Positions 43,760-52,220 of a DNA stretch of 64,000 bases are shown here, piece by piece (within the stretch, counting starts at the first letter, position 1; each line of letters begins with the position of its first letter). The stretch spans positions 83,828-147,827 of the forward strand of contig NZ_JODY01000022.1 of NCBI RefSeq assembly GCF_000718015.1, given 5' to 3'. Source of the DNA: Streptomyces catenulae. GTDB taxonomy: Bacteria; Actinomycetota; Actinomycetes; Streptomycetales; Streptomycetaceae. The position numbers and the translations under genes were made by a program. The notes under the pieces were generated by a model. The model was not told where the DNA came from. It did no database searches and saw only the letters and a program-made list of their open reading frames with translations.

Positions 43760-44776
43760 ATGATGCCGGAGAACCGGGCCACCACCGGAACCGCGTCCAT
43801 GATCGGCCCATGGAGCGTGCCCCGCGGGCTTCCCGAGGAGAACGTGTCGGAGTCGCTGCTCGGCAGCGTCCGGCGCCGCTACATCCAGGACATACTCCGT
43901 ATGCACAGTCGGCTCAGCTTCGGCCGGATGGCCGCGGAATTACACGCCGACGACGCGCTGCTGTACCGCTCGGACCACGGACAGGGCGTGGTCACCGTCG
44001 CGGCGCACACCGCGTCGATCCCCGAGCGGTACCTCCTGGGGCTGGCCGGGTTCCGGCTCACCGGATATCTCCAGGCCGGATTCGCCAGTGAGGACCTGGT
44101 CTTCGACCGGTCGCTGTTCTGCGAGCCGATACGGGATTTCCACCCCACCGACACCCACGTCATCACCACCGACACGGAGACCGGCCGCATCCTCGGCTAT
44201 GTGGCGCTCGCCCACAGCACCGATCCGGCGCCCCGCCCGCTGGCCGCGCCGGACCGGCGCCTCTTCCCCTGCGAGGAGGCGCACGCCATCCGCCTCCACG
44301 AAGTGGTGCCGGAGACCACGGAGTTGCGCACGCACGACATCCGGGAGGTCAAGCGGCTCGTCCACGCGCACCAGGTGACCGACCGGACGCAGCGCCTACG
44401 GATCACGCTGGAGCTGCTGGCCGGGATCACCCTGGCCATCCGCGCGGAGAACGGCGCCGTCCGGATGCTGATCGGCGATGTGGAGGAGCACGTCGCGCTG
44501 CGCCACCTCGTCCTCCTCGGGCTCGACGTGCAGCTGCTGACCGGCACCACACCGGCGCTGAGCCCGCAGAACCTGATGCACCCCATGTATGTGACACGGG
44601 AGAAGGTGCTCCCGTTCTGCGCGTGGATCCCGGACGGCGAGACCGTCGACGAGCGCAGCAGACTCCTGGAGCAGGCGGTCGCGGCGGCTTCGCCGATCCG
44701 CGCGCTGCGGGGGCTGATGGCGGAGCTGTCCGGGTCGGTGCGCCACCGGGAGATCCTCGGGGAGGCGGCCGCATGA
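43760..44776 (+). CDS. Putative LuxI/FeeM-like N-acyltransferase, 338 aa
   Basis: The central part resembles autoinducer-synthase and N-acyl-amino-acid synthase folds of the GNAT superfamily: THVITTDTETGRILGYVALA, then LFPCEEAHAIRLHEVVPE, and REVKRLVHAHQV followed by helix-rich LELLAGITLAIRAENGAVRML. An acidic patch with a conserved arginine precedes VIGD-type strands. This is a visual judgement, not a match, and key residues cannot be verified. It would transfer an acyl group to an amine. The ATG at 43760 follows GAGGGGG. The gene overlaps the E1-like gene by 4 bp. Confidence 0.5.
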   Translation: MMPENRATTGTASMIGPWSVPRGLPEENVSESLLGSVRRRYIQDILRMHSRLSFGRMAAELHADDALLYRSDHGQGVVTVAAHTASIPERYLLGLAGFRLTGYLQAGFASEDLVFDRSLFCEPIRDFHPTDTHVITTDTETGRILGYVALAHSTDPAPRPLAAPDRRLFPCEEAHAIRLHEVVPETTELRTHDIREVKRLVHAHQVTDRTQRLRITLELLAGITLAIRAENGAVRMLIGDVEEHVALRHLVLLGLDVQLLTGTTPALSPQNLMHPMYVTREKVLPFCAWIPDGETVDERSRLLEQAVAAASPIRALRGLMAELSGSVRHREILGEAAA

Positions 44777-45666
44777 GGGCGGAGAGCGTCATCCCCGGGG
44801 AGTTCTACGCGGAGTTCACCGAGCGTAACCGCGGTTTCGTCCCCGACCGCATGCAGCAGGAGCTGTCCCGGGCGCGGGTCCTGATCGCCGGATGCGGTTC
44901 GACGGGCGGCGCCGCGGTGGAGCCGCTCACCCGCCTCGGGGTGCAGGACTTCGTCCTCGTCGACGTCGGCGAGTTCGAGCTGAACAACCTCAACCGGCAG
45001 CACGCGACCTTCGCCGACATCGGCAGCCACAAGGCGGAGGTGGCCGCCCGGCGGGTCACCGAGATCAACCCGCACGCCCGGGTGACGGTGGTGACCGACG
45101 GCGTCACCACGGAGAACGCCCGCCGTCTGGTGGAGAGCTGTGCCGTGGTCATCGACGGCGTCGACGTCACCGAGCGGTCCGGCTGGCGGGCGAAGTACGC
45201 GCTCCACGAGGCCGCGGCGCGCGCCCGGCGGCCGGTGCTGACCGGGTACGACATGGCGGGCACGCAGTACATCCGCTTCCACGACTACCGCAGGCCCGGG
45301 CTGCGCCCGTTCGACGGGAAGATCACCGCGGCCATGGTGGAGCGGACGATGGTGTGGTCGCTGCTGTTCAAGGCGATCCCGGTGCGCTTCATCCCGCTGG
45401 AGATGCTGCGCAACGCCCGGGAGCACCTGGGCGAGGAGGGGTACAGCGTGCCGCAACTCGTCTATGCGTCCCTGCAGTTCGGGGCGCTCAGCGCGCGGAT
45501 GACGGCCGAGATCCTCGCCGGGAACCCGGTGCGCCGCCATGTCGTGGTGGACGTCCACCGGGCCACCCGGCGCACCGCGGACCGCTGGGGCACGGCGGTG
45601 CGGCGGCCGCTCACCCTCGTCGGTGGGCTGCGGGAGCTGGTCTCCCTGGCCCGGGCGGGCGGCTGA
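44773..45666 (+). CDS. ThiF/MoeB/HesA-family E1-like adenylating enzyme
   Basis: This 297-aa protein has a Rossmann nucleotide-binding motif GCGSTGG (residues 40-46), LVDVGEFELNNLNRQHA with the conserved Asp and NLNRQ, and SCAVVIDGVD (about 122-131). These are the adenylation core of bacterial E1-like enzymes. It lacks the zinc-binding CxxC pairs and shows no obvious catalytic-cysteine or rhodanese domain, so it may only adenylate. No ubiquitin-like or sulfur-carrier protein is encoded nearby. It overlaps the acyltransferase-like gene by 4 bp and is the last of the operon. Confidence 0.88.
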   Translation: MRAESVIPGEFYAEFTERNRGFVPDRMQQELSRARVLIAGCGSTGGAAVEPLTRLGVQDFVLVDVGEFELNNLNRQHATFADIGSHKAEVAARRVTEINPHARVTVVTDGVTTENARRLVESCAVVIDGVDVTERSGWRAKYALHEAAARARRPVLTGYDMAGTQYIRFHDYRRPGLRPFDGKITAAMVERTMVWSLLFKAIPVRFIPLEMLRNAREHLGEEGYSVPQLVYASLQFGALSARMTAEILAGNPVRRHVVVDVHRATRRTADRWGTAVRRPLTLVGGLRELVSLARAGG

Positions 45667-45694
45667 GCGTCCGTCCGGCGCCGCCGTCACCACC

Positions 45695-45732
45695 GCGGGC
45701 CCGTGTCCCCGATCCCGGGGGCGCGGGCCCGC
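45695..45732. terminator. Bidirectional terminator hairpin
   Basis: A 9-bp outer stem (45695-45703 with 45724-45732), symmetric 3-nt bulges and an inner 5-bp stem lie between convergent genes. Confidence 0.75.
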
Positions 45733-45760
45733 ACCCGTACCGGTGCGCCGTCCGGCCGTG

Positions 45761-46381
45761 TCACGCGGCGCCTTTGAGCAGGCCGGACAGGAGATAGCCG
45801 ACGACCTGGGACGCCTCCCGACCGGCCTGTTCGTGGTCGTCGGCGAGGGCGAGGGAGGTGGCCGCCTCGCAGAGCGTTCCGAAGATCACCGAGCCCGCCA
45901 TCGTGATCGAGACGTCCTGTAGTTCCCCGCGCGCCTTCAGCTCCTCCAGGAGGCCGAGGACCAGCGGGAGGGCGAGTTCGTCGTCGATCTCGCGGCAGCG
46001 GTGGACCCCGAGCACCCCGGCGGACTGCCGCAGCAGCGACCGCTTGCGCGCGTCGGTGACATAGCTGCCCAGGAAGCTCTCCACCGCGGTCGTCGCGACC
46101 TGCCAGGGCGGACGCGCGGCGCCGTCGCCGTCCACCGCGGTGGCCTCTTCCCGGACGTGCGCCAGCACTTCGCCCTGTCCGACGCGGAAGACCTCGTCGA
46201 AGATCGCCTTTTTGTCGGGGAAGTGGTGGTACACCGCCCCCTTGCTCACCCGTGCTGCGGTGGCGATGTCGTCGATGGACGTGGTGGCGAAGCCCTTCTC
46301 GGCGAAGAGCTCGGTGGCGGCGTCGAGCAGCGCCGCCCGCGTCAGCGCGGCGTATTCGGCACGCCGGGACTTGACTCCCAT
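45761..46381 (-). CDS. TetR-family transcriptional repressor
   Basis: This 206-aa protein has a TetR helix-turn-helix: RAALLDAATELFAEKGFATTS, then IDDIATAARVSKGAVYHHFP and DKKAIFDEVF (residues about 15-60). The ligand-binding C-terminal domain is helix-rich. It is divergent from an MmpL gene and separated from it by a perfect palindrome that it probably binds to repress both itself and the transporter. ATG at 46379-46381 was chosen as the first in-frame start of the domain. Confidence 0.92.
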   Translation of the reverse strand: MGVKSRRAEYAALTRAALLDAATELFAEKGFATTSIDDIATAARVSKGAVYHHFPDKKAIFDEVFRVGQGEVLAHVREEATAVDGDGAARPPWQVATTAVESFLGSYVTDARKRSLLRQSAGVLGVHRCREIDDELALPLVLGLLEELKARGELQDVSITMAGSVIFGTLCEAATSLALADDHEQAGREASQVVGYLLSGLLKGAA

Positions 46382-46413
46382 ATGACCTCCAAGGATACTG
46401 ACCGACTGAGAGT

Positions 46414-46432
46414 CACCGACTCTGAGTCGGTG
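46414..46432. promoter_or_regulatory. Palindromic operator between tetR and mmpL genes
   Basis: CACCGACTC-T-GAGTCGGTG, a perfect 9-1-9 palindrome, with further GACT/AGTC half-sites on both sides (46404-46414 and 46424-46440). Position and symmetry fit a TetR repressor site. Confidence 0.7.
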
Positions 46433-46493
46433 AATGACTCGACGTCTGTCATTATCCCGCGTTCTGCCTGGCTCCTCCACAGTAAGGCTGCAC

Positions 46494-48854
46494 ATGACTG
46501 CGTACTCCCCGCCTCCACCGCCCCCCGGCGGCCTGGCAGCCCGGGCCTCCCGGTTCATCGGGAAGGCGCGCTGGCCCCTGCTGGCACTGTGGTTGCTCGC
46601 CCTGGCCGTCAGCGGCATCGGCGCCTCCACCATCGCCGACTCCCTGAGCGGCGGCGGCTGGTACGTCACGGGCTCACCCTCCGCCGAAGCCGCCCGGCAC
46701 CTGGAGCACGGCTTCACCGGACGCGGCCGGACCACCGTCACCCTCGTCATCCACGACCAGCGGCACACCGCGGACAGCGCGCGGTTCGCCGAGCGGGCCC
46801 GCGGCGTCGCCCGGGACGTCGCAGCCGTGGACACCCTGAAGGTCACCGGCGTCCACGGCTGGACGACGCTCGGCGCGGACAACCGGAAGCCGTACACCGG
46901 CGACGACCACCGCACCGTCATCGACTCGCTCGCCCTCGACCTCGACGACGGCACCGCCCGGCGCGAACTGCCCAAGGTGCAGAAGGATCTGACGGACCGC
47001 TTCGACGCCCAGGGGATCCAGGTCTCCCTGGTGAGCCCGTCGTCCTTCTGGGGCGAGGTCAACACCCTCAGCCAGGACGGCCTCGCCAAGGCGGAGCTGA
47101 TCACCATGCCGCTGATCGTGGTGATCCTGCTGCTGCTCTTCCGCAGCGTCGCCGCGGCCCTGGTCTCGCTCGCGGTGGGCGTCTCCGCCATCGTCTTCAC
47201 GCTCGGCCTGCTGACACCGGTCGCCCAGCACTACGAGCTGTCGGTGTTCGTGGAGAACGCCGCCACCATGCTGGGGCTGGGCGTCGGCGTGGACTACTCA
47301 CTCTTCATGATCACGAGGTTCAAGGAGCAACTGGCCAGGGGCGAGAGCGTCGACACCGCCGTCGCGGCCACCCTGCGCACCTCCGGACACACGGTCATCG
47401 CCTCCGGCGTGACCATCGTCCTGGCGATGTGCACGCTCTTCCTCATCGACCTCAACGTCATCTTCTCCCTCGCGCTCGGCGCCGCGGTCGTCGTCGCCTT
47501 CTCCGTCCTCTCCGCCGTCCTCTTCCTGCCGGTCCTGCTGCATCTGCTGGGACACCGGATCAACGCCGGGCGCGTACCGCTGCCCGGCCGCCGGGAGCGC
47601 CCGGAGTCCGCGGACGTCACCTCCAGCCCCTGGTACCGCATCGCCCTGCGGGTCATGGCCAAGCCGGTGCTCTTCCTCGGCGCGACCGGCATCGCCCTGC
47701 TCGCCCTGGCATCGCCCGCCGCACAGCTGCGCACCTTCTCGCCGGACGCCCGTATCCTCCCCGGCACCTCGCAGGTCCGGGTCGGCTACGACCACGTCCA
47801 GGACGCCTTCGGGGTCGGCACCACCTCGCCCGTCCAGGCCGTCATCACGTCGAAGAAGCCCCTCGACTCCGCCGCCGGGACCGATGCGCTGGCCCGGTTC
47901 GAGGCCCGGCTGGCGAAGCTCCCGCACGTCGAACGGGTCGATTCGGCGCTGCCCGCGCTGAAGGCGGTCTCCCCGCAGGCGCCCTTCGCGGCGCTCGCCC
48001 GGCCCGCCATGGACCGGCTGCCGGCCGACGCCCGCACCTCGATCCGGCACTTCGTCGCCGCCGACAACCGGACCGTCGTCTTCGAGGTCGTCCCGGACAC
48101 CAAGGCGTCCAGCGACGCCGCGCGGCAGCTGCTGACCCGCGTCCAGGACGAGGCCGACAAGCTGCCCGCCTCCCTGGACTCCGTGATCGGCGGCGAGACG
48201 GCCGAGGGCATCGACGCCAACCGCGTCATCCAGGACGGCCTGCCGTACGTGATCATGGTGATGCTGGCCGCGGTCTACGTGGTCCTGCTGCTGACCTTCC
48301 GGTCGCTGCTGCTGCCGCTGAAGGCCATCGCCATGAACCTGCTGTCGATCGCCGCGACCTACGGCGTCCTCGTCCTGGTCTTCCAGCGCGGCTGGGGCAC
48401 CGGTCTGCTCCACTTCGAGCAGACCAACTACCTGCAGAACTTCGTCCCCGTACTGCTGCTGGCGCTGCTCTTCAGCCTCAGTACCGACTACGAGGTCTTC
48501 CTCCTCGACCGAATACGCGAGGAGTACGTCGCCACCGGCGACAACACCACCTCCGTGGCCCGCGGGCTCACCCGCACCGCGCCGCTCATCTCGGGCGCCG
48601 CGCTGCTGATGGTCGCCGTCTTCGGCGCCTTCGGGTTCGCCGGGATCGTCCCCATCCAGCAACTCGGGTTCGGCATGGCGGTCGCCATCCTGCTCGACGC
48701 CACCCTGGTACGGCTCCTGCTGGTACCGGCGTCCATGCGGCTCATGGGCCGCTGGAACTGGTGGCTGCCCGGGCGGCGCACCCGGACCGGGCCCCCGCAG
48801 CCGCCGTCCGCGGAGGCTCCCGTACGTCCCGCACGAGAATCCGTCACGCGGTGA
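46494..48854 (+). CDS. MmpL-family RND transporter
   Basis: This 786-aa integral membrane protein has the MmpL layout: N-terminal helix at about 27-50, an extracytoplasmic domain, a block of membrane segments (about 195-365) with LGLGVGVDYSLFMITRF, a second extracytoplasmic loop, and a second membrane block with LFSLSTDYEVFLLDRI. The repeated G-x-x-x-D-Y and STDYEVF motifs carry the aspartate-tyrosine pairs for proton coupling. MmpL proteins export lipids and related hydrophobic metabolites. Start: ATG at 46494, upstream TAAGG is weak. It lies behind a TetR operator and close to the acyl-metabolism operon. Confidence 0.93.
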   Translation: MTAYSPPPPPPGGLAARASRFIGKARWPLLALWLLALAVSGIGASTIADSLSGGGWYVTGSPSAEAARHLEHGFTGRGRTTVTLVIHDQRHTADSARFAERARGVARDVAAVDTLKVTGVHGWTTLGADNRKPYTGDDHRTVIDSLALDLDDGTARRELPKVQKDLTDRFDAQGIQVSLVSPSSFWGEVNTLSQDGLAKAELITMPLIVVILLLLFRSVAAALVSLAVGVSAIVFTLGLLTPVAQHYELSVFVENAATMLGLGVGVDYSLFMITRFKEQLARGESVDTAVAATLRTSGHTVIASGVTIVLAMCTLFLIDLNVIFSLALGAAVVVAFSVLSAVLFLPVLLHLLGHRINAGRVPLPGRRERPESADVTSSPWYRIALRVMAKPVLFLGATGIALLALASPAAQLRTFSPDARILPGTSQVRVGYDHVQDAFGVGTTSPVQAVITSKKPLDSAAGTDALARFEARLAKLPHVERVDSALPALKAVSPQAPFAALARPAMDRLPADARTSIRHFVAADNRTVVFEVVPDTKASSDAARQLLTRVQDEADKLPASLDSVIGGETAEGIDANRVIQDGLPYVIMVMLAAVYVVLLLTFRSLLLPLKAIAMNLLSIAATYGVLVLVFQRGWGTGLLHFEQTNYLQNFVPVLLLALLFSLSTDYEVFLLDRIREEYVATGDNTTSVARGLTRTAPLISGAALLMVAVFGAFGFAGIVPIQQLGFGMAVAILLDATLVRLLLVPASMRLMGRWNWWLPGRRTRTGPPQPPSAEAPVRPARESVTR

Positions 48855-48874
48855 CGGAGGGAGCGAGGTAGGAG

Positions 48875-49039
48875 ATGGCTCTGCTGGCCTTCGCGCTGCT
48901 GGTCCTGGGGGTGTTCCTGGGCGCCGTCGCCCATCTCCCGCCGCCCGTCAGCATCGTCGCCGGGTCGCTGATCAGCGCGTGGCTGCTGGTCTTCCTGATA
49001 CGTGAGCACCGTTCCGGACACCGTGAAGGAGATGTCTGA
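48875..49039 (+). CDS. Small two-helix membrane protein, 54 aa
   Basis: ATG at 48875 has AGG-type purines just upstream (GAGGTAGGAG). The protein, MALLAFALLVLGVF and onward, has two hydrophobic helices (about residues 3-19 and 25-42) and a charged tail, REHRSGHREGDV. It lies 20 bp after mmpL and 1 bp before the next gene, so it belongs to the same transcript and may be a small transporter accessory. No family is recognised. Confidence 0.6.
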   Translation: MALLAFALLVLGVFLGAVAHLPPPVSIVAGSLISAWLLVFLIREHRSGHREGDV

Positions 49040-49040
49040 C

Positions 49041-49331
49041 ATGACGTCGGCCACCGTGGAGAAGACCGTCCCGGCGCGTCCCCTCGGCAGGCGGGCCGAC
49101 ACCCGGGAGGCCGACGGGATGGCCGTCGCCTCCTTCGTCCTCGGCCTTCCCGGGCTCCTGGTGGCCAATGTCTTCCTCGGGCCCGTCGCCGTCGTGCTCG
49201 CCGTCCTCGCCCTGCGGCGCGGGACGGCGCGGCGCGGGCGCGCCTGGTCCGGTCTGCTCCTCGGCGTCGCCGATGTCGCCGTCCTGGCGGCGCTGGTCAC
49301 CGCGGGCGGGACGGTCTCATGGGATCTGTGA
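49041..49331 (+). CDS. Small DUF4190-like membrane protein, 96 aa
   Basis: The protein carries a charged N-terminus (MTSATVEKTVPARPLGRRAD) then two hydrophobic helices: SFVLGLPGLLVANVFLGPVAVVLAVLAL and SGLLLGVADVAVLAALV. The AVASFVLGLPG...LGPVAVVLAVLALRR pattern matches DUF4190. AAGGAG lies 9 nt before the ATG. It sits at the end of the mmpL operon and its stop overlaps the stop end of the convergent permease gene by 15 bp. Confidence 0.7.
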   Translation: MTSATVEKTVPARPLGRRADTREADGMAVASFVLGLPGLLVANVFLGPVAVVLAVLALRRGTARRGRAWSGLLLGVADVAVLAALVTAGGTVSWDL

Positions 49332-50660
49332 CGGGCGGCGGCACCACAGCAGGGCGGCGGCGGTCAGCAGCACCGGCCACAGCAGATACGCGCCCGTCAG
49401 CGCGAGCAGTACGCAGATGAGCAGGAGGGAGACGACCGCGGCGGCCGTGCCCCAGCGGGTGTACGGGCGGAGGATGCGGGCACCGGCGGCCGAGCCGAGG
49501 GCGTAGACGGCGCCCAGGCAGGCGGTGGTGCTCAGCACCAGGGGCTGTACGGGGGTCCCGGTGAGGGTGGCGGCGAGGAAGACGGCGGCGGCGATCGCGG
49601 CGACCACGGCGAGGCTGCGGCGCGGGACGCCGCCCGGTTCGGCGCCGGTGCCCAGGGCGCGGGGCAGGGCGCCGTCGCGGGCCAGGGCGGCGCCGAGTTT
49701 GGCGGTCCCGGCGATGTAGGCGTTCATGGTGCCGAGGGTGGTGAGGATCGCGATCACCCCGGCGAGGACCGCGCCCAGCGGGCCGAACCCCAGCTCCAGC
49801 AGGGCGGCGAGGGAGGTCGCCGAGGTCCCGGCGGCGGCGCCGAGGGACAGCACCGTGACGGCGGCCAGTGCGAGGTAGAGGACGCCGATGGTGAGCAGTG
49901 CGGCGGCGGTGGCCCGTTTGATGTCACGGCGCGGGTGGGCGAACTCCGCGGACAGATGGGTGACCGTCTCCCAGCCGGTGAACGACCAGACGAGGAGCGC
50001 CGCGGCGGGGCCGATCGCCGACCAGCCGTGCGGGGCGAAGGGGTGCAGCCGCGCCGGGTCCGCGTGCGGGAGCGCCACCGCGATGCCGAGCACCAGCAGC
50101 AGCGCCAGCGCACCGGAGAGCAGGAGTTGGACGCGTCCGGAGACCCGTACCCCGAAGGCGTTGGCGAGGAAGCCCGCGAGGAGCAGGGCGGCGGCATAGC
50201 CGGTGGTCGCCGCGGGGCCGCCGCCGGTGCTGCGTTCCAGGTAGGACGCGCCGAAGAGGGCCAGCGCGGGGATGCCGACCGGGGCGCCGAGGTAGAACCA
50301 CCAGCCGACGACGGTGGCGGCGCGGTTCCCGAACGCCCGCCGTACATAGGTCGACACGCCGCCCGGGTCGGGCTGCCGGGCGGCCAGGGCGGCGAAGGTC
50401 GCGGCGAGCGGCACCGACATCAGGACGAGCGCCGCCCAGGCCAGCAGCGACGCGGGACCGGCCGCCCGCGCGGTCAGCCCGGGGAGGGCGAGGACGCCGG
50501 TGCCCAGCACCGCCCCGACGTAGAGGGCGGTGCCCTGCGCGAGGTTGAGCCGCCCGGTGGGGGCCGGTCCTCCGGCCGGGGCGGGGGCCGCGGGGTGCGG
50601 TGGGCGGGGCGGTCGGCCCGGCTGGGCGGGGCGATTCCGGGGCGGGGTGGCGGGCGCCAT
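49317..50660 (-). CDS. APC-family amino acid permease
   Basis: This 447-aa protein has roughly twelve hydrophobic segments, beginning LAQGTALYVGAVLGTGVLALPG (the APC GxGIxxxP-like helix 1 motif) after a Pro/Ala-rich tail. It contains PDPGGVSTYVRRAFGNRAATVVGWWFYL, as in amino acid transporters. It imports an amino acid or polyamine by antiport or symport; the substrate is unknown. AAGGAG lies upstream of ATG at 50658-50660. It is divergent from an Lrp/AsnC regulator, which probably controls it. Confidence 0.92.
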   Translation of the reverse strand: MAPATPPRNRPAQPGRPPRPPHPAAPAPAGGPAPTGRLNLAQGTALYVGAVLGTGVLALPGLTARAAGPASLLAWAALVLMSVPLAATFAALAARQPDPGGVSTYVRRAFGNRAATVVGWWFYLGAPVGIPALALFGASYLERSTGGGPAATTGYAAALLLAGFLANAFGVRVSGRVQLLLSGALALLLVLGIAVALPHADPARLHPFAPHGWSAIGPAAALLVWSFTGWETVTHLSAEFAHPRRDIKRATAAALLTIGVLYLALAAVTVLSLGAAAGTSATSLAALLELGFGPLGAVLAGVIAILTTLGTMNAYIAGTAKLGAALARDGALPRALGTGAEPGGVPRRSLAVVAAIAAAVFLAATLTGTPVQPLVLSTTACLGAVYALGSAAGARILRPYTRWGTAAAVVSLLLICVLLALTGAYLLWPVLLTAAALLWCRRPSQIP

Positions 50661-50759
50661 TTCGGTCTCCTTCGTGTCGGCTTCACGCTAGGGCGCGCGC
50701 CTGCCGTCCCCACAGGGGAAGTTGAAGGAGTTCGGCGGCCTTCACCTGGGAAATTTCCG

Positions 50760-50765
50760 TATTCT
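50760..50765 (+). promoter_or_regulatory. -10 element of a probable leaderless promoter (Lrp gene)
   Basis: TATTCT, then 6 nt, then ATG at 50772. No Shine-Dalgarno sequence is present. Confidence 0.45.
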
Positions 50766-50771
50766 TGGCCG

Positions 50772-51317
50772 ATGGCTGAAGAGGTGAAAGCGGCGCTCGA
50801 CGCGACCGATTGGCGGATCCTGGAGGAATTGCAGGCCCATGCCCGCATCACCTTCAGTGAGCTGGGACGACGGGTCTCCCTGACGCCTCCGGCGGTCACC
50901 GAGCGGGTGCGGCGGCTGGAGCAGTCCGGGGTCATCGAGGGGTATCGGACGCGGGTCAATCTGTCCGGGCTGGGACTGCCGATCCTGGCGATCGTCAACA
51001 TCGTGTTCCCGGGCAGCAATTACCAGGAATACCTCCGCGTTTTCCGTGACTGCCCGGAGATTGTGGAGTGCCACCACGTGACCGGCAGCGACTGTTTCGT
51101 CGCCAAGGTGGCGGCCCGTTCGATGGGCCATCTCGAAGAGGTCACCGCGCGCATCACGAAGATCGGCTCGGTGTCGACGACGATCGTCTACTCGACGAAT
51201 GTCAGCGACCGGGTGATCACACGCGAACTGGCCGAGCCCGGCCACCGCCCCCGGCCGCCCGTGCGCGTCGACGGGGGCGGGAGCGGTGGCCGGGCCCGGC
51301 CCGGGGAGATCACCTAG
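50772..51317 (+). CDS. Lrp/AsnC-family transcriptional regulator
   Basis: This 181-aa protein has an N-terminal winged helix (LDATDWRILEELQAHARITFSELGRRVSLTPPAVTERVRRLEQSG) and a C-terminal RAM/AsnC domain (PILAIVNIVFPGSNYQEYLRVFRD, then VTGSDCFVAKVAARSM). Such regulators sense amino acids. The gene is divergent from the APC permease, 111 bp apart, so it likely controls that permease in response to its substrate. ATG at 50772 follows a -10 element by 6 nt, suggesting a leaderless mRNA. The Pro/Gly/Arg-rich tail extends beyond the usual family length. Confidence 0.93.
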   Translation: MAEEVKAALDATDWRILEELQAHARITFSELGRRVSLTPPAVTERVRRLEQSGVIEGYRTRVNLSGLGLPILAIVNIVFPGSNYQEYLRVFRDCPEIVECHHVTGSDCFVAKVAARSMGHLEEVTARITKIGSVSTTIVYSTNVSDRVITRELAEPGHRPRPPVRVDGGGSGGRARPGEIT

Positions 51318-51345
51318 GGGTACGGGCCCGGTGCCGGGCCGTTGG

Positions 51346-52041
51346 TCACTCGTGGGCGCTGATCTCGCCCCCGGCGGTGAGGACGATGGAGACGCCGTTG
51401 GCGTCGACACCGGCGGCGTGCTCGTTCGCCTCCAGGGTGGCGTCGACCGATCCCTCGTGGCCGATGATCTCGGCGCGGAAGTGGAGTTCGCCGATCTTGG
51501 TGACCTTGGCCTGCCAGCCGCCCGCGAGGGTGAAGGTGCCCGGTCCCCGCTGGGCGCCGCCCTCCCAGGAGTGGACCTCGCCGCCCATCGTGAGCAGGAC
51601 GTACATGCCGTTGAGGTCGACCGCGGCGTCGGAGTTCGCCGTCTTCAGCGTGGCCAGGACCTCGCTGCCGTGGACGATCTTGGCGCGGAAGTTCTGGTTG
51701 CCCAGGTCGTGGATCTCGGCCTTGCTGCCGTCCACCAGGGTCACGGTCTTGTCCGGGGCGCCCGCCTCGTCCGTGGCGGAGGCGCCGCCCGACCGGGTGG
51801 CCTCGGAGCCGGACCGGGTCTCGGTCGTGTGGTCGGCCCCGGCGCCGGAGCCCGCCTTGGCACCGGCGGCGGAGCCCGCCCCGCCGCTCTCGGCAGAGGC
51901 GGTCTGACCTGCGGGCTTCGTGGCGGCGGCGTCCGCGCCTGAGCAGGCGGTCAGGGTGAGCCCGGCGGCCACGGTCAGGGCGGCGAGGGCGACGCGCAGG
52001 GTGCGGCGGCGCGGGGTGTGGGCGTTCGTGCGGGCGTTCAT
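51346..52041 (-). CDS. Secreted lipoprotein with a duplicated domain, 231 aa
   Basis: A signal peptide with lipobox L-T-A-C33 (RVALAALTVAAGLTLTAC) marks a membrane-anchored lipoprotein. After an Ala/Gly/Ser/Thr-rich linker (about 34-95) come two related repeats, residues 98-158 (VTLVDGSKAEIHDLG...) and 168-230 (FTLAGGWQAKVTKIG...), which share the FRA, ATL, VLLT/VLT and MGGE/AGGE positions. The repeats are likely beta-rich binding domains. I do not recognise the family. It is convergent with the Lrp gene. The ribosome-binding site is GGGGGACC. Confidence 0.8.
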   Translation of the reverse strand: MNARTNAHTPRRRTLRVALAALTVAAGLTLTACSGADAAATKPAGQTASAESGGAGSAAGAKAGSGAGADHTTETRSGSEATRSGGASATDEAGAPDKTVTLVDGSKAEIHDLGNQNFRAKIVHGSEVLATLKTANSDAAVDLNGMYVLLTMGGEVHSWEGGAQRGPGTFTLAGGWQAKVTKIGELHFRAEIIGHEGSVDATLEANEHAAGVDANGVSIVLTAGGEISAHE

Positions 52042-52220
52042 GCGGGGTCCCCCCGGGGCGGGTCGGTGTCGTGCTCTCCTCGGTACGTCACCGACTCTGC
52101 CGGGGGCCGCTACCGCCTGACTGCCTCGTCACTAACACCCGGCTAACCACGCGGCGCCCGGCGGATCCCCTACGGGTCGCCGCGTCCCCGGCGCGGCACG
52201 GCGGGCCTCCCCTACGGGAT

